Positions 22,131 through 33,720 of a DNA stretch of 64,000 bases are shown one piece after another. Numbering within the stretch: position 1 is the stretch's first letter; each line of letters opens with the position of its first letter. Source of the stretch: Metridium senile (taxonomy: Eukaryota; Cnidaria; Anthozoa; Actiniaria; Metridiidae). Location of the stretch: positions 4,774,136 through 4,838,135 of the forward strand of contig OX459100.1 of the NCBI GenBank assembly GCA_949775045.1, written 5' to 3'. The position numbers and the translations under genes were made by a program. Under the pieces are notes generated by a model. That model ran no database searches and had not been told where the DNA came from. It saw only the letters and a program-made list of their open reading frames with translations.

Positions 22131-22573
22131 AGCTGGCGTACTCGTTCAAGTTGGTTCAGGTAAATTAATGTATGGACGATTGATCCTTTTTCATAGGACA
22201 GCCTGATACTGATAAACTTATATGTACTTCAGGGTGTGCACACATTGCAAGAAAAAATTAAAAGCAAAGTTGTTCGTTTACACATGCAAAACATACGAGC
22301 CTGAATTATTAATGATGATGATTAAGAGATGACTATGATATATATCATTATCTATATTATTACATATATATATATATAACGAACTTCATTTTTCAAGTAC
22401 GGTAATTTTAATCAACTTTGTCTTTCTATTGTCATGATATTATCATCGTTGTTGTGATTAAAATATCATATTCTTCTTATATTAGTATCATTATTTGCAA
22501 TATCGGTAGTATTATTTTTATTACACTGCCGTAAAAAAGGTATATAACAACCGTTTATATTTATATATTTTTT

Positions 22574-22684
22574 TGTAGTGTTTACAACATGAGCGGCCGT
22601 GTTGTATCGGCAGATACAATCGCAAGCCGAAGGCGCGCGATTGTATCGCCGATACAACACGGACGCGAATGTTGTAAACTACTT
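22574..22684. repeat. GC-rich imperfect hairpin in the element centre
   Basis: GTTTACAACAT...GTGTTGTATCGG and CCGATACAACAC...ATGTTGTAAAC form an inverted repeat of about 45-base arms with CGCAAGCCGAAGGCGCG at the loop. It stands out as CpG-rich in an AT-rich surrounding. No TTAA flanks it. Confidence 0.6.
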
Positions 22685-23107
22685 AAAAAATGTCTAGGTT
22701 AGCTCTTTCATATTTTACCAAAATTTTCAAGATTAAAATAAATTTTGCCGTAAAATTACCAGTTAAAACTTATGCAAATCAGGATATACAACACTAGTGT
22801 TGTATCAGATTTACAACACTCGTCATGGTCATGATTTCTTTTGAAAATGTCTCATTAATTATTCATGAATTTTTTAAGTATATTTATTGTATTTGCTTTA
22901 TACAGGAGATATCAGCCTTCAATCTTTTTTTAACAGGGCGGGGAGAATGGGATGTCCAAATGGCTCCTTCAGTAAAAAACCTTGTTGATTTCAACCCCTA
23001 TGTACGATGATGGAACGAATCCAATTAAAAAATGATACTGTACTTACGAGTACAGAGTCATCAGTGTCACTTACGCACACTAAATATTTTGTATCTTCAT
23101 TTCATCA

Positions 23108-23135
23108 CCCCCCCCCCCCCCCCCCCCCCCCCCCC
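23108..23135. repeat. Poly-C tract of 28 bases
   Basis: The uninterrupted run of C is unique in the window. The exact length may be a sequencing estimate. Confidence 0.8.
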
Positions 23136-23437
23136 GTCCCTCTCAGTTAATAACTTTATATTTTCGTATCACTATAACGAGAGGGCATAGTTAATTCTTT
23201 TTAGAATATATTATTTAAACTTGTAGTATTTAAATATTACGTTTTGCGAGAGAAAGACTGCTTTTTTAAAACTTAGTAAAATTACGCAAATAATTTCGTG
23301 AAAAGACTACCAAGTGAAACACAAACAAATGGCTAATAACTAGTTTTCAAATTAGTATTTGTTTTTTCACAAAATGTACAATTTACATGATACCCGAAAA
23401 CTATCGTTAGATATTTTGAATAAACAACACCACACAT

Positions 23438-25670
23438 CAAGAGCTTGCGTTAATGCCATGTGATGGGCTGCCTGTGTGTTATCGATATAAACACGTACGG
23501 CTAAAAACATTGGCATAGCTTTTAGTTGCCTCAACTATCTCTAAAAAAAATACTATTCAAATAACTATTTTAACTGTTATTAAACGAGTTGTCATGGGCA
23601 GTGTTTTGTATTCGTGCAAAACTTTCAAAAAAGTTAATAGGTGATCCGTCATACAAAGCAAAACAATTGTTGACAGTCATTTGAGCACATTGCGTTACAT
23701 GCACGTCGGGATGTATGCATTGCTTTTATCCCAGAAATAACTAATTAACAGATGTTGGTTGAAACTAGTATTCATTTAATAGCTAATTATAAGGTGAGTG
23801 GTTTTATAAATCTATGGAAGATTTTCGCAATAGTTTGGCGATAGTTTACACGGCAAAACGAGTAACGGCTAGACAAAACATGTCAATTTCAGAGTCGCTA
23901 AAGTTGAATTTTAACCAACTTTGAGATCGCTGTTCATGCCATACAACCAAAATACGGACGTAAATTTTTATATCAGCATCAAGGCCATCACTTCTTCTAT
24001 ATAAATCGAGAATGTCGTTGGATTTGGTTGTATCGCACATAGTTTAAAAGTCCATTCTTCTGAGGCTATTTTTAGAAGCAGAAAAAGTATGGTCGACAAG
24101 AAAATTCGTAAAAAATTTAGTTTTTGATTTTAATCATTGAAAACTACATAATATAATGTCTAAATAATGAACAAGAATATTATGTTACTTAAAATTTCAA
24201 AGGTTAAATACTTTCGTCACGCCAGGCCATTGAAGTGGGGTAATCTGAGATCGCTAAAATTAGCATATTCACCCACTCTCACAAAAATCCTTATTTCTCA
24301 AAAACTAAGCACTATTTTTACTAATGAAGTAGATTGTGATGATTGGGATATAATAGGGTACAAAATATAAAAGTATTAGCAAAATCGGATTTTTGACCAT
24401 TGCCAGTAGTTGTTTGATGCTTCGTGATATACGCTCTTAAACGTGGTAAAAAAAATTAAACTTGGATATCTTAACGAAGCCGACTCGTTCGGCTGTTCAC
24501 GGCCGCTAATGATGCAAATCTGCGTTACATTCTGGAGTCACGACGCAATACACCGTGACGGTTTTGGTGGAGTTATTACTTCCGGCGATAAAAATAAATT
24601 TCGCTAATTGCTTCATTCCATTGTTCTTTTGATTACATCTGACTGCATGTAGTGATACATTCCTTTGTGCCGGTTGAATTTGTGAAATGATTTTCAAATT
24701 AGTTACCTTTTCTCTCAAAATACCTGCGAATAAAAAGTCACAACTAACAAAATTAAAGAACAATGGAATGAAGAAATTAGCGAAATTTATTATCATAAAG
24801 TGCTTTATTATCAACTTATCTCCAGCCCTCCCCTCCCTTCACTGGCTCTTTCTTTTATCGCCGGAAGTAATAACTCCACCAAAACCGTCACGGTGTATTG
24901 CGTCGTGACTCCAGAATGTAACGCAGATTTGCATCATTAGCGGCCGTGAACAGCCGAACGAGTCGGCTTCGTTAAGATATCCAAGTTTAATTTTTTTTTA
25001 CCACGTTTAAATGCATCGATTGAAATGAAGCTTCAGGATAGCATTTCTAGTACTTTGGAGAAGAGTTTGTGAATTTTACAGAAAAATGTAAACGGCTGTT
25101 TTGAATATTTCTAGAAAAGCGCAACAGTGATGTGTTTTCGCTTGAAGTCAAGCTCTAACATCTCTAAGAAAAAAAATAATTTCTCAATACTGTGAACGAT
25201 TTATTGTCCCAAACTTAGTAACTAAAGACATATATGTACAGGGAAGGTTTTGACGGTTTTTGAGCGCTATTTGTTCAGTTATTGTAAGTCACATTGCCAC
25301 ACATTGAGTGATTCCTTCTAACACTCAAAACTACAAAGTACAAAATATATCTGTAATTTTCTCGAAATCAAACATACAGATTTCTTTAATTCTTTGATAT
25401 TTTGAGTGCCTAATGTTGTAGTTTACTGTGTTGGTAGCCGCTTTTCGAGATCTTATCGCGTTCGTCTACAATTTAAGCGCAACTGATTTCCGTTTTTCCT
25501 GTATATCGCTGCTATTAAAATACAAATCTAAAAACAAAGTAAACTGTTTTAAATTTCAGTCTAAGACTGATAATCTGTAAAAGTTTCAGGTTAATCGAAA
25601 ATTGTGAAGTTTGTCAAAACGACGTTTATAACGGCCTGGTGTGGCTTTTCAAAAACTATAGTGATCCACC
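23438..25670 (-). repeat. Right inverted arm of the 6-kb element
   Basis: This is the reverse complement of 19698-21372 with a 566-bp element plus one TTAA added at 24437-25006. Without it the arm would be about 1.66 kb, matching the left arm. Confidence 0.8.
24441..25006. mobile_element. 566-bp foldback element nested in the right arm, TTAA-flanked
   Basis: The ends ACGTGGTAAAA and TTTTACCACGT, with arms of over 200 bases (GCCGACTCGTTCGGCTG, GTGACGGTTTTGGTGGAG), fold back on each other. The other arm gives the empty site CTCTTAAATG, so the TTAA duplication is exact (24437-24440, 25007-25010). No coding sequence. Confidence 0.85.
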
Positions 25671-25674
25671 TTAA

Positions 25675-26883
25675 GTGTATAATATGGCATCAAAATTCCG
25701 TGCGCTCTGATTGGCTAATCGGCTCTCGCGAGAGGGCCGTAATTTTCCTGTAACGACCACGGGCAATACAAGATTTTTTCTGGACCGGCGTCGTGAAATC
25801 ATTTTTTTTTTTTTTTTTCAAATTTGTGTTATGGCAAAAAGCAGGTTAAACGTTTGTACGATCATGAATTGACCAAAACATTGATAGAATGCGATAAAAT
25901 GAACAAAAACCGACTGAGAGAAAATTAAGTAGCGAGCATATTGGTTGTTTTTGCAAACATTTTGACAAGCAAATGTTAAGAAAATCAAATCAATATAATT
26001 ACAAAAACTCACGAGAGAATAAACAAAAGGTTGTGAGAATACACAAAAGTATTTTTTAATTCTTTAAAGAACATAAAGCTCGTTCACATACCTCAATGAT
26101 AGTTCAAAAGTATACTTTTAGTTTTTATCTTTCTTTCGGTAAACAACACGGCGGTGAGTTGAGCTGTTTTTGTTGCTTTTCAGTCACTTTTAAAAAGCTG
26201 TAAAACTCACGATAAGTTTGTTAACAAAGTTAACAACGTTCTTGAAGTGAGGAAGTTTTCATGTCTTTCTTTTTCTGCATACAAAAGGTTAAACAATCTT
26301 AAAAAAGGTCGAATTGCTTGATTCAAAGACCTGTCAGCGATCCTAGTGCTTTCAACTTTCATCTTCTTCATAAAGCACGACACAGACAAATTAATTCCTT
26401 CAATAGTTGTCGGTGACTTCGTTTCTTATCATTTATCGAAAAATAAGCTTCAGTAGGCTTTTTTCTTGATGCAAACGTCCACAAGACGGACGAATTAATA
26501 CAACTCGTTTCAACATCCATCGTGGTTCACTTGTTCGTGTCAGCTATAAAATCCTTTGTAAAACTTTTCTTTTGTTTCTTGACTTTCTTTGATGTTGAGA
26601 TATAAGCAAAACCCGTTGTCTTTAGACGATATTTGATTTGAAATGATGAGGAAAGCAGCAGTAAATCTAATAATTTGTCAATAAAATTTCTGTGAGTTTG
26701 TTGAGGCAGACGTCCCTAATGCTGAATGAAATTAAAACCGGTTTCTGATCTAGTTTGACAACTCGCTCTTTTTCAGTAAAACTACTGGGAAGCCATTTGA
26801 AAGCAACGCGCGTCGTAAAATATCAAAAAAAATATTACTTTCTCTCTCTTTCTAAAATAGCCATATCATAAATAGCTTATTAA
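25675..26883. other. Unclassified AT-rich sequence in the transposon nest
   Basis: It holds a T-run at about 25801-25818 and no frame with a recognisable domain. It is not found elsewhere in the array, so it probably belongs to another inserted element. CGCTCTGATTGGCTAATCGG near 25705 is a CCAAT-like site of unknown meaning. Confidence 0.4.
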
Positions 26884-26887
26884 TTAA

Positions 26888-27011
26888 CCTCGTCCGTTCG
26901 GTCATTACAGGGAAATCTCAGACCTCAGTCTTGATGTATTGACCTCGCTATCGCTTGGTCAATACGACAAGACCTCGGTCTGAGATTTCCCTGTAATGAC
27001 CTCACTCTCGG
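26888..27011. mobile_element. 124-bp palindromic foldback element, TTAA-flanked
   Basis: The arm GGTCATTACAGGGAAATCTC pairs with its complement GAGATTTCCCTGTAATGACC around GACCTCGCTATCGCTTGGTC. TTAA lies on both sides (26884-26887, 27012-27015). Sequence differs from the 117-bp palindrome, but the build is the same. Confidence 0.7.
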
Positions 27012-27299
27012 TTAATAAGTGGTATATAATAAACATTATTAGAAATAACTATGGAGAAATGTGGCAAGGAGAGGAAATACATAAACAGCGCTCAGAATCG
27101 GACAAGTAAAACAAAAATTATTTTGCTTTTTAATGTTGTTCTATAAATTGTATATCACTTATTAGAATTTCTTATATATAAAAATAACAGTGTTTTACAT
27201 GGATATGTGTCAATGAGAAACATCGTATTTGACCACATGTAAAAAAAACACGATAATATTACGATGATACATTTTTTATCAGTTTTGCGTACAAACGTT

Positions 27300-27480
27300 T
27301 TGTTTATATAATAAACGGAATAATACATGGATGCTTGGAGATATGAATGGAATTTAATTAAAATTCAATATTGCACTCGTTCACTGCGCTCACTGCACTT
27401 ACTCGTGAGTATCGAATTTGAACACTCGAAAAAAAAATCCATATGTCTGCGCATCCATGTATTATTCTCTATATACAAAT
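27300..27480. mobile_element. Foldback element FB1, copy 5
   Basis: It sits just downstream of the S23 donor, as in the other donor-terminal introns. With the homologous sequence from about 27035, it marks where the original intron resumes after the transposon nest. Confidence 0.6.
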
Positions 27481-27521
27481 AATCTAATATTTTATAAAAG
27501 AACACATGCACTTTGTATTAC

Positions 27522-27850
27522 CTTTGTAACCACAACACACGACACCAACATCGTATGTATGACTGTTATAATGAGAGCCAACACTTTCGATCCCAATCAT
27601 CGTGAGTACAGCTGTGTAGTGAGGTCTCTGTGCCACTGCACTGCATGCTGTTCAGCTTGACTTTACCCGACTCTCGACCAAATTTCCAATACCCGATAGC
27701 TTTCAATTGATAAAACCAAGTTGTCGACATGCAACTGTCGCATCGTTCATATCGAAGTAGCGTTCACACACTGTTCCCCATTGTTTATTGTATAGGACTT
27801 GTACAATACCAGAAACACTAAAACCTATATACCAGTATCAAGTTGTACAT
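27522..27850 (-). pseudogene. SRCR exon S23, donor exon, frameshifted
   Basis: The donor is kept. About five bases are inserted in the GFIKAIG region (CTTTCAATTGATAAAACC, plus strand) and further changes lie around GSGKVW. It starts with the DVQL-type acceptor like S4 and S10, and is head-to-head with S24. Confidence 0.65.
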
Positions 27851-27918
27851 CTAACCTTGGAAGATAGCTTTCAGATTCAATGTTATTGTTTAATTAATAT
27901 TTGTCCGTTGATTTACAG

Positions 27919-28424
27919 GTCCACCTCAAGATAACATACAAATTGAACCTGGTACAACGGGTTTAGCTGTTGCTGGTATTGTACGAGTCTACCACAATAA
28001 CCAATGGGGAACAGTGTGTCATGCTAGCTGGAACTTCGATATGAACGACGCCAAGGTTGCATGTCGACAACTTGGTTTTATCAAAGTTGTAGGATATTGG
28101 TACTATGGACGAGGGTCGGGTAAAGTCTGGCTGAACAGCATGGCATGTACAGGCACAGAGACCTCACTACACAGCTGTTTTCACGATGGATGGGGAGGAC
28201 ATGGCTCTAGCTGCGACAGCCACAAATACGATGTTGGTGTCGTGTGTACTATCAAGTATAGAAATACAACATATATACTAAAGAAGTTTTATTTATTTCG
28301 TGACATGATAACGGCATATATAACAATTTGTAAAAACTATTCGATTGCAACAGTGTGTGGTATTTCAGCTTCACTAAATAAACGACGAACGTACAAAGAG
28401 AAATACCAGCAAAAGCTAACGTAA
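27919..28424 (+). CDS. SRCR exon S24, chimaeric, terminal with tail
   Basis: A type 2 start (PPQDNIQIEPGTTGLAVAG after ATTTACAG) is joined to a type 1 body ([23 protein letters not shown]). Six cysteines end in GVVCTIKYRNT. The frame continues about 50 further residues to 28424, longer than the same tail in S50 and S53, so the end of the real protein is uncertain. Confidence 0.7.
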
Positions 28425-28762
28425 CAGAAATACCTAATGCAATCTTGAAAACAATAATGCCATTACCATATATGGTATTGTAGGTGAGAAGCAGCAAAAG
28501 ACTTTGATTAGCGCGCGAGATTTTGGGTTGAGATTGCAACAGAACAATGGGCATATCTTTGATACGACCCGTTGTATACCAGGTTTAGGTTGTATATATC
28601 ATCATGTTTAAGGAGACTTTTGCTGCAATATAACAACATATAAAACATCAATGTTGAGAAAGTCAAACGTTTTAGACATGCCTGAACATATAGATTAACT
28701 TATCACATATTAGAATATGACATGCACTTTTATGGTCAAAGATAAAACATACAATACTACAT

Positions 28763-28868
28763 GGTAACCAAAACACACGACACCAACATCGTATGTATCA
28801 CTGTTACAATAAATGCCAACACTACTCAAACCATTATGATCATGAGATTTAAGATTGTGTATTTGGGT
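28763..28868 (-). pseudogene. SRCR C-terminal remnant
   Basis: GVVC and CNSH positions are recognisable on the minus strand, with a GGTTACC end and no open frame. It lies just downstream of S25. Confidence 0.5.
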
Positions 28869-28919
28869 GCCGTACTGACAAATCAGTTAAATGCAGCCGA
28901 TGAGTGAGTTAAACATATG

Positions 28920-29269
28920 TTATATAATGTAGTTATATTTGTCTGAACACACGACACCAACATCGTATTTGTGACTGTTGCAGTAGGAGTCAACAATTCC
29001 CCATCCATTGTGAGTACAGCTGTGTAGTGAGGTCTCTGAGCCTTTACATGCCATGTAGGCCAGCCAGACCTTACCCGACCCTCGTCCATTGTACCAATAT
29101 CCTACAGCTTTGGTAAAACCAAGTTGTCGACATGCAACCTTGGCGTCCTTCATATCGAAGTTACCACCATAATCACACACTGTTCCCCATTGTTTATTGT
29201 GAAGGACTCGTACAATACCAGCAACACCTGAATCTACTGTACCAGGTTCAAGTTGTATATCTTGGGCAT
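28920..29269 (-). CDS. SRCR exon S25, type 1, terminal
   Basis: It is intact from the TTTGAAG acceptor (AQDIQLEPGTVDSG) to GVVCSDKYNYII and a stop at 28920. The YNYII tail is shorter than in S13 because of an early stop. It has six cysteines and a CDYGGNFDM loop. Confidence 0.8.
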
Positions 29270-29299
29270 CTTCAAAGAATAATACACAAAAGATATTGA

Positions 29300-29780
29300 C
29301 GTCGAACATATGTTTTTAAAAAAGGTTTTCTATTTTACGTCGTTCATTACGTCTGCTCTTTCATTTTGGTAAACTCATAAAAACGATATCTTTGGCGGTA
29401 TGTATAGCTAGCTAGCATTTATAGAACATCAGGGACACAAGATACATACATATCAATTCATATACTTATTGTAATGGCAACAATAAAATTTGAAATGTTA
29501 TAATTTGTAAAGATATTTACAATTGCACTCAAGTCCGGCGTATCTTACAAATGTAAAAACATATTATTTTGTATTTATATGGTAAGTTGTTACATATTGT
29601 CGTTCTATGCCTCCGATTGATAACAGTGTGTTTCCGCTACACATTGAGTTCGAAGGTACCCTGATTTAATTAAAGTTTTCCTTTATTCATCCGACGACGA
29701 GTGCTCACGATACCAGAGGCTGGCCGTTTCTGTAAATTTAACAAAGGTTAGTAATTACACTGAAATCATAATGCTGCATA
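29300..29780. repeat. Spacer block M copy upstream of S25
   Basis: It aligns with 13885-14300 and 44700-45180, including the TAGCTAGCTAGCATTT motif. No gene is seen. Confidence 0.55.
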
Positions 29781-29813
29781 TTAATTTTATAGACCATGTC
29801 TTTACTCTAGCTG

Positions 29814-29897
29814 TCAACATGGTCAAACTCACGTGCATGTAGCAACGAAAACATCGCAACCGGAAGAGATTATGCCGTGCCGTTGACCAATCAGAGT
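29814..29897. repeat. Short dispersed repeat (copy at 30717-30795)
   Basis: CTAGCTGTCAACATGGTCAA through GGAAGAGATTATGCCGT occurs twice in the same orientation about 900 bases apart with few changes. The two copies flank S26 and S27, which suggests a local duplication or element ends. Confidence 0.6.
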
Positions 29898-30004
29898 TCG
29901 CGTAAGAATTGATCCGAGCGAGAGCCAATCAGAAATCGCTTCTTATATCGGGTCACAGAGAACACGATATCTGGCGAACATTTGCAGACGGTTATTACGG
30001 GTAA

Positions 30005-30351
30005 TTAAACTGGCTGTACGCAGGCTAACACGACACCAGCATCCTCTGTATGACTGTTGCAGCCAGAGCCATGACCTCCCCATCCATTGTGAGTACAGCT
30101 GTGTAGTGAGGTCTCTGTGCCCTTACATCCCACGTTGTTCAGCCAGACTTTACCCGACCCTCGTCCATAGTACATAGGCCCTAAAGCTTTGGTAAAACCA
30201 AGTTGACGACATGCAACCTTGTAGCCGTTGCCGCTATACCAGTTATCATGACACACTGTTCCCCATTGGTTATTGTGGTAGACTCGTACAATACCAGCAA
30301 CAGCTAAACCCGTTGTACCAGGTTCAAGTTGTATGTTATCTTGAGTTGAAC
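30005..30351 (-). CDS. SRCR exon S26, type 2, terminal
   Basis: It is an open frame from the TTTACAG acceptor (STQDNIQLEPG) with the [15 protein letters not shown] variant. It ends GVVLACVQPV then stop at 30005. The cysteine in LAC lies three codons later than usual and might replace the sixth cysteine. Confidence 0.75.
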
Positions 30352-30403
30352 CTGTAAATCAATAGACATTATTAATTACACATGTAAGATAACATTGAAT
30401 CTT

Positions 30404-30560
30404 CCAAGGTTAGATGAACAACTTGATACTGGTACAGTAGGTTCTAGTGTTGCTGGGCACAGAGACCTCACTATACATCAGTATTCACAATGGATGGGTG
30501 TTTACTATGCTTGCAACGGTCACACAAGGGATGCTGCTGTTATGGTATGTGAAGTTCTGC
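30404..30560 (+). pseudogene. SRCR fragment S27, internally deleted
   Basis: An N-terminal piece (LDTGTVGSSVAG) is joined directly to the GTETSL region by loss of about 60 codons. It then runs to a GTATGTG donor-like site as in S39. Confidence 0.6.
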
Positions 30561-30811
30561 CATGCAACATATTTTACTATACTGTTGTCCTCAATTATTG
30601 GGGAAATGTTTACTTTAATTGCACTGTTCACAAAAAAATATGCCGGTGTTCTTCAAATGTGTGACATGTATTTTGTAATTGCTCTATATGTACCACGCTT
30701 GGATATTGCTTTACTCTAGCTGTCAACATGGTCAAATTCACGTGCATGTAGGAACGAAAACATCGCAACCGGAAGAGATTATGCCGTACCGTTGCCGTGG
30801 GTGTGGATGGC

Positions 30812-31005
30812 GGTCGGCAAAATCACAGGTTGACTTTTCCAAATATTATAACCCAAGCCAACTTCCTGGTTGACAAAAATATCATAACCTCCCTTATATT
30901 TTTCGTCCGTGGTCGGCAAAATCACCGGTTGACCTTTCCAAATATCATAACCCAATCTCCTGGTTAGCAAAAATAACATAACCCTCCTTATATTTTTCGT
31001 CCAGA
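30812..31005. repeat. Two-copy tandem repeat, unit about 100 bp
   Basis: GGTCGGCAAAATCAC...CTTATATTTTTCGTCC is present twice in a row (from about 30811 and 30911) with about 10 percent divergence. No coding potential is evident. Confidence 0.7.
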
Positions 31006-31263
31006 TTTTATTAAACCCCTATAAAACACATGTACATGAGTTCTCCACATTTCATTTCATTACAATGAAGACTTCTATTCTCAATTTCTGTTATCCCTGC
31101 TTAGGGCGAGCGGACCATTCTTATTAGTTTACTTTACCTGACAAATAATCCTCCAATCACATTTCCGTATTTTAATCAAACACGTTGAGGTAAAAATGAA
31201 AAACTAATTTAATTTATAACTACGCAATACTAATTGTCAATACGTTACTAATGATATAATAAT

Positions 31264-31578
31264 AACTTGAACCTGGTACAGTAGGTTCAGTTGTTGCTGG
31301 TATTGTACGAGTCCTACACAATAAACAATGGGGAACAGTGTGTCATAGTTATTTCGATATCAACGACGCCAAGGTTGCATGTCGACAACTTGGTTTTACC
31401 AAAGCTGTAGGATATTGGCACGCTGGACAAGGGTCAGGTAAAGTCTGGCTGTACGCCATGGGATGTAAGGGCACAGAGACCTCGCTACACAGCTGTTCTC
31501 ACAATGGTTGGGGAAATGTTTACTCTGGATGCAACAGTCACACAGCCGATGTCGGTGTCGTGTGTTCTGGTTACAAAG
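31264..31578 (+). CDS. SRCR exon S28, donor exon, acceptor lost
   Basis: The domain is intact with six cysteines and a phase-1 donor (AAAG then gtaatt). The 5' edge reads ATAATAATAACTTGAACC with no AG, so normal splicing into it is unlikely. It is a near-identical duplicate of S51, including over 80 bases of the following intron. Confidence 0.7.
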
Positions 31579-31876
31579 GTAATTTTCAAATAATTTCTGT
31601 AAGCTTTTTAAAACAAGTGGATGTCTGTATTGAATTGCATTAGCATTCCACTTAAGCAAATTTAAATTCAATATGTAGCGTTTGGATCTTTTTTTGCGAG
31701 TGTTGATATCTTGCAAAGACTAAAACCGGAACATCATTTCATTATTGTAGTTATGATTGATATAGTAAATATGGTGAAAATTCTAGGTTGACACTCAATA
31801 TTTGCAATGCCTCCAGTAAGCAATTATTTTCTTCCAAAAATGTCGCGTCAAAGTTTTTTTAAATGAAACACTGATA

Positions 31877-32222
31877 TGTCCACCTCAAGATAACATACAA
31901 CTTGAACCTGGTACAACAGGTTTAGCTGTTGGTGGTATTGTACGAGTCTACCACAATAACCAATGGGGAACAGTGTGTGATAGTGGCTGGGGTATGCCGG
32001 ATGCAAAGGTGGCATGTCGACAACTAGGTTTTGCCAAAGCTATAGGACCTGCGTGGAGACGAGGGTCGGGTAAATTCTGGCTGTACAACATGAAATGTAA
32101 GGGCGCCAAAGACCTCACTACACAGCTGTAGTAACAATGGATGGGGAAAGGTTGCCTCTTACTGCAACAGCCACACAGATGATGCTGGTGTCGTATTTGA
32201 CGATGTATTTCAAAGAGGTCAA
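31877..32222 (+). pseudogene. SRCR exon S29, type 2, terminal, broken
   Basis: Eight bases including TTTACAG are deleted at the acceptor (GATATGTCCACC). An extra base in AAGGGCGCCAAAGACC shifts the frame before SLHSC. Otherwise it is a complete type 2 unit, partnered with S28. Confidence 0.7.
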
Positions 32223-32582
32223 TGGTGATTGATAATTTATTGGTATGTACTTTAACGCTACAACGGTCATTATAGTTACATCAACGTGATACAAAATGAA
32301 ACTAAGGAACTAACGGTTATGATGATTTACGTCACTGATTCAGTTTTCAGACAGAAGCAGATATTACTGATAAGGCGTTAGTCGTTGTGTAGCACATTTA
32401 CTTTATGCGGCAAGGTTATGCAAATTACATCTTTTCAGTTCTATTATCACCTTTTTCTGGACGACAGCGGTTTGAACAGATAAATTATGTACCTTGTTTT
32501 CAACAAAGCTATTGGAGTGTAATTTAAAATTGTTTGTCTTAAATCGCTATCGCTGGTATATTACTATTTCAATATGCCCAAG

Positions 32583-32912
32583 ATATACAACTTGAACCTG
32601 GTACAGTAGGTTCAGGTGTTGCTGGTATTGTACGAGTCCTCTACACACAAAAAAAAACCATAGGGAACAGTGTGCAGTGGTGGCTTCTACATGAAGGACG
32701 CCATGGTTGCATGTCGACAGCTTGGTTTTACCAAAGCTGTAGGATATTGGGACTATGGACGAGGGTCGGGTAAAGTCTGGCTGAACAGCATGGCATGTAC
32801 GGGCACAGAGACCTCACTTCACAGCTGTACTCACGATGGATGGGGAAAGGTTTCCTCTTACTGCAACAGTCACGCAAATGATGCTGGTGTCCTCACTGAG
32901 CTGTGTCCTTAG
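32583..32912 (+). pseudogene. SRCR exon S30, type 1, N-terminal disruption
   Basis: The first acceptor AG is lost (TTTCAATATGCCC), leaving the AG nine bases on. A run of nine A with base changes (ACACACAAAAAAAAACC) disrupts the codons before WGTVC. From the first cysteine on it is open to GVLTELCP and a stop. It is the duplicate of S54. Confidence 0.65.
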
Positions 32913-33209
32913 CGCCTGAGCGGTACAATAACAAATTGGAACAGTGTGCGATATTTCAGCTTCGATATAAACGATGAAGGTACGCATAGACTCGAGCAAT
33001 ACCATGAAAAGCTAAACCCGTTTTATACCAGGTTCAGTTTGTATATATCAACATCTTTATGTAGACTTTTGCTGCAAAATGACAAGGTATAAAAACAACA
33101 ATGTTGAGAAATTACAACATGCTTGCACATTTAGGTTTACTTATCATTTATAAGAATATGACATACACATTTCTGGTAGAAAGTAAAATATCCACTGCAT
33201 GCATTATAT

Positions 33210-33305
33210 TGTATTACCTTGGTAACCAAAATACACGACACCAAAATCGTACGCTGTTACAATGAGAGCCAACACTACCCAAATTGTCAGGATCATGTGT
33301 ATTGG
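33210..33305 (-). pseudogene. SRCR C-terminal remnant
   Basis: A decayed end of an SRCR exon on the minus strand, of the same type as the remnant at 28763. Confidence 0.45.
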
Positions 33306-33385
33306 GGTGCCCTACTGACCAATCAGTTAAATGCAGCAGATGAGTGAGTTAAACAAATCAAGTACATATGTTGTATAATGCGGTT

Positions 33386-33720
33386 TTATTTGTATGCATA
33401 CTCGACACCAGCATCGTATTTGTGACTGTTGCAGTCGGAGTGAACATTTCCCCACCCATTGTGAGTACAGCTCTGTAGTGAGCTCTCTGTGCCCTTACAC
33501 TGCATGTTGTTCAGCCAGACTTTACCCGACCCTCGTCTATCCCACGCAGGTCCTATAGCTTTGGTGAAACCAAGTTGTCGACATACAACCTTGGCGTCGG
33601 GTAAATCCCACCCAACATGACACACTGTTCCCCATTGGTTATTATGGTAGACTCGTACAATACCAGCAATAGCTAAACCCGCAGTACCAGGTTCAAGCTG
33701 TATGTTATCTTGAGGTGGAT
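33386..33720 (-). CDS. SRCR exon S31, type 2, terminal
   Basis: It is an intact frame from a GTACAG acceptor (PPQDNIQLEPGTAGLAIAG) to DAGVEYAYK and a stop, five cysteines. AIGPAWDRRGSG is shared with S29 and S56. Donor partner S32 lies 510 bases upstream, and the intron between them holds a SINE. Confidence 0.75.

Larger units (their letters stand above)
19698..25670. mobile_element. 6-kb non-autonomous transposon with very long inverted repeats
   Basis: The ends GGTGGATCACTATAGTTTT and AAAACTATAGTGATCCACC are inverted and flanked by TTAA at 19694-19697 and 25671-25674. Arms of about 1.67 kb (19698-21372 and 23438-25670, the latter enlarged by a nested element) enclose a 2-kb centre without a transposase-like frame. 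TTAA duplication is known for piggyBac and Kolobok transposons. The terminal bases do not match the CCC start I associate with piggyBac, so the superfamily is left open. Confidence 0.8.

Noticed and set aside
25690..26880. A TATGGC/GCCATA terminal inverted repeat for the unclassified region
   Set aside because: Only about seven bases match, which is expected by chance in AT-rich sequence.
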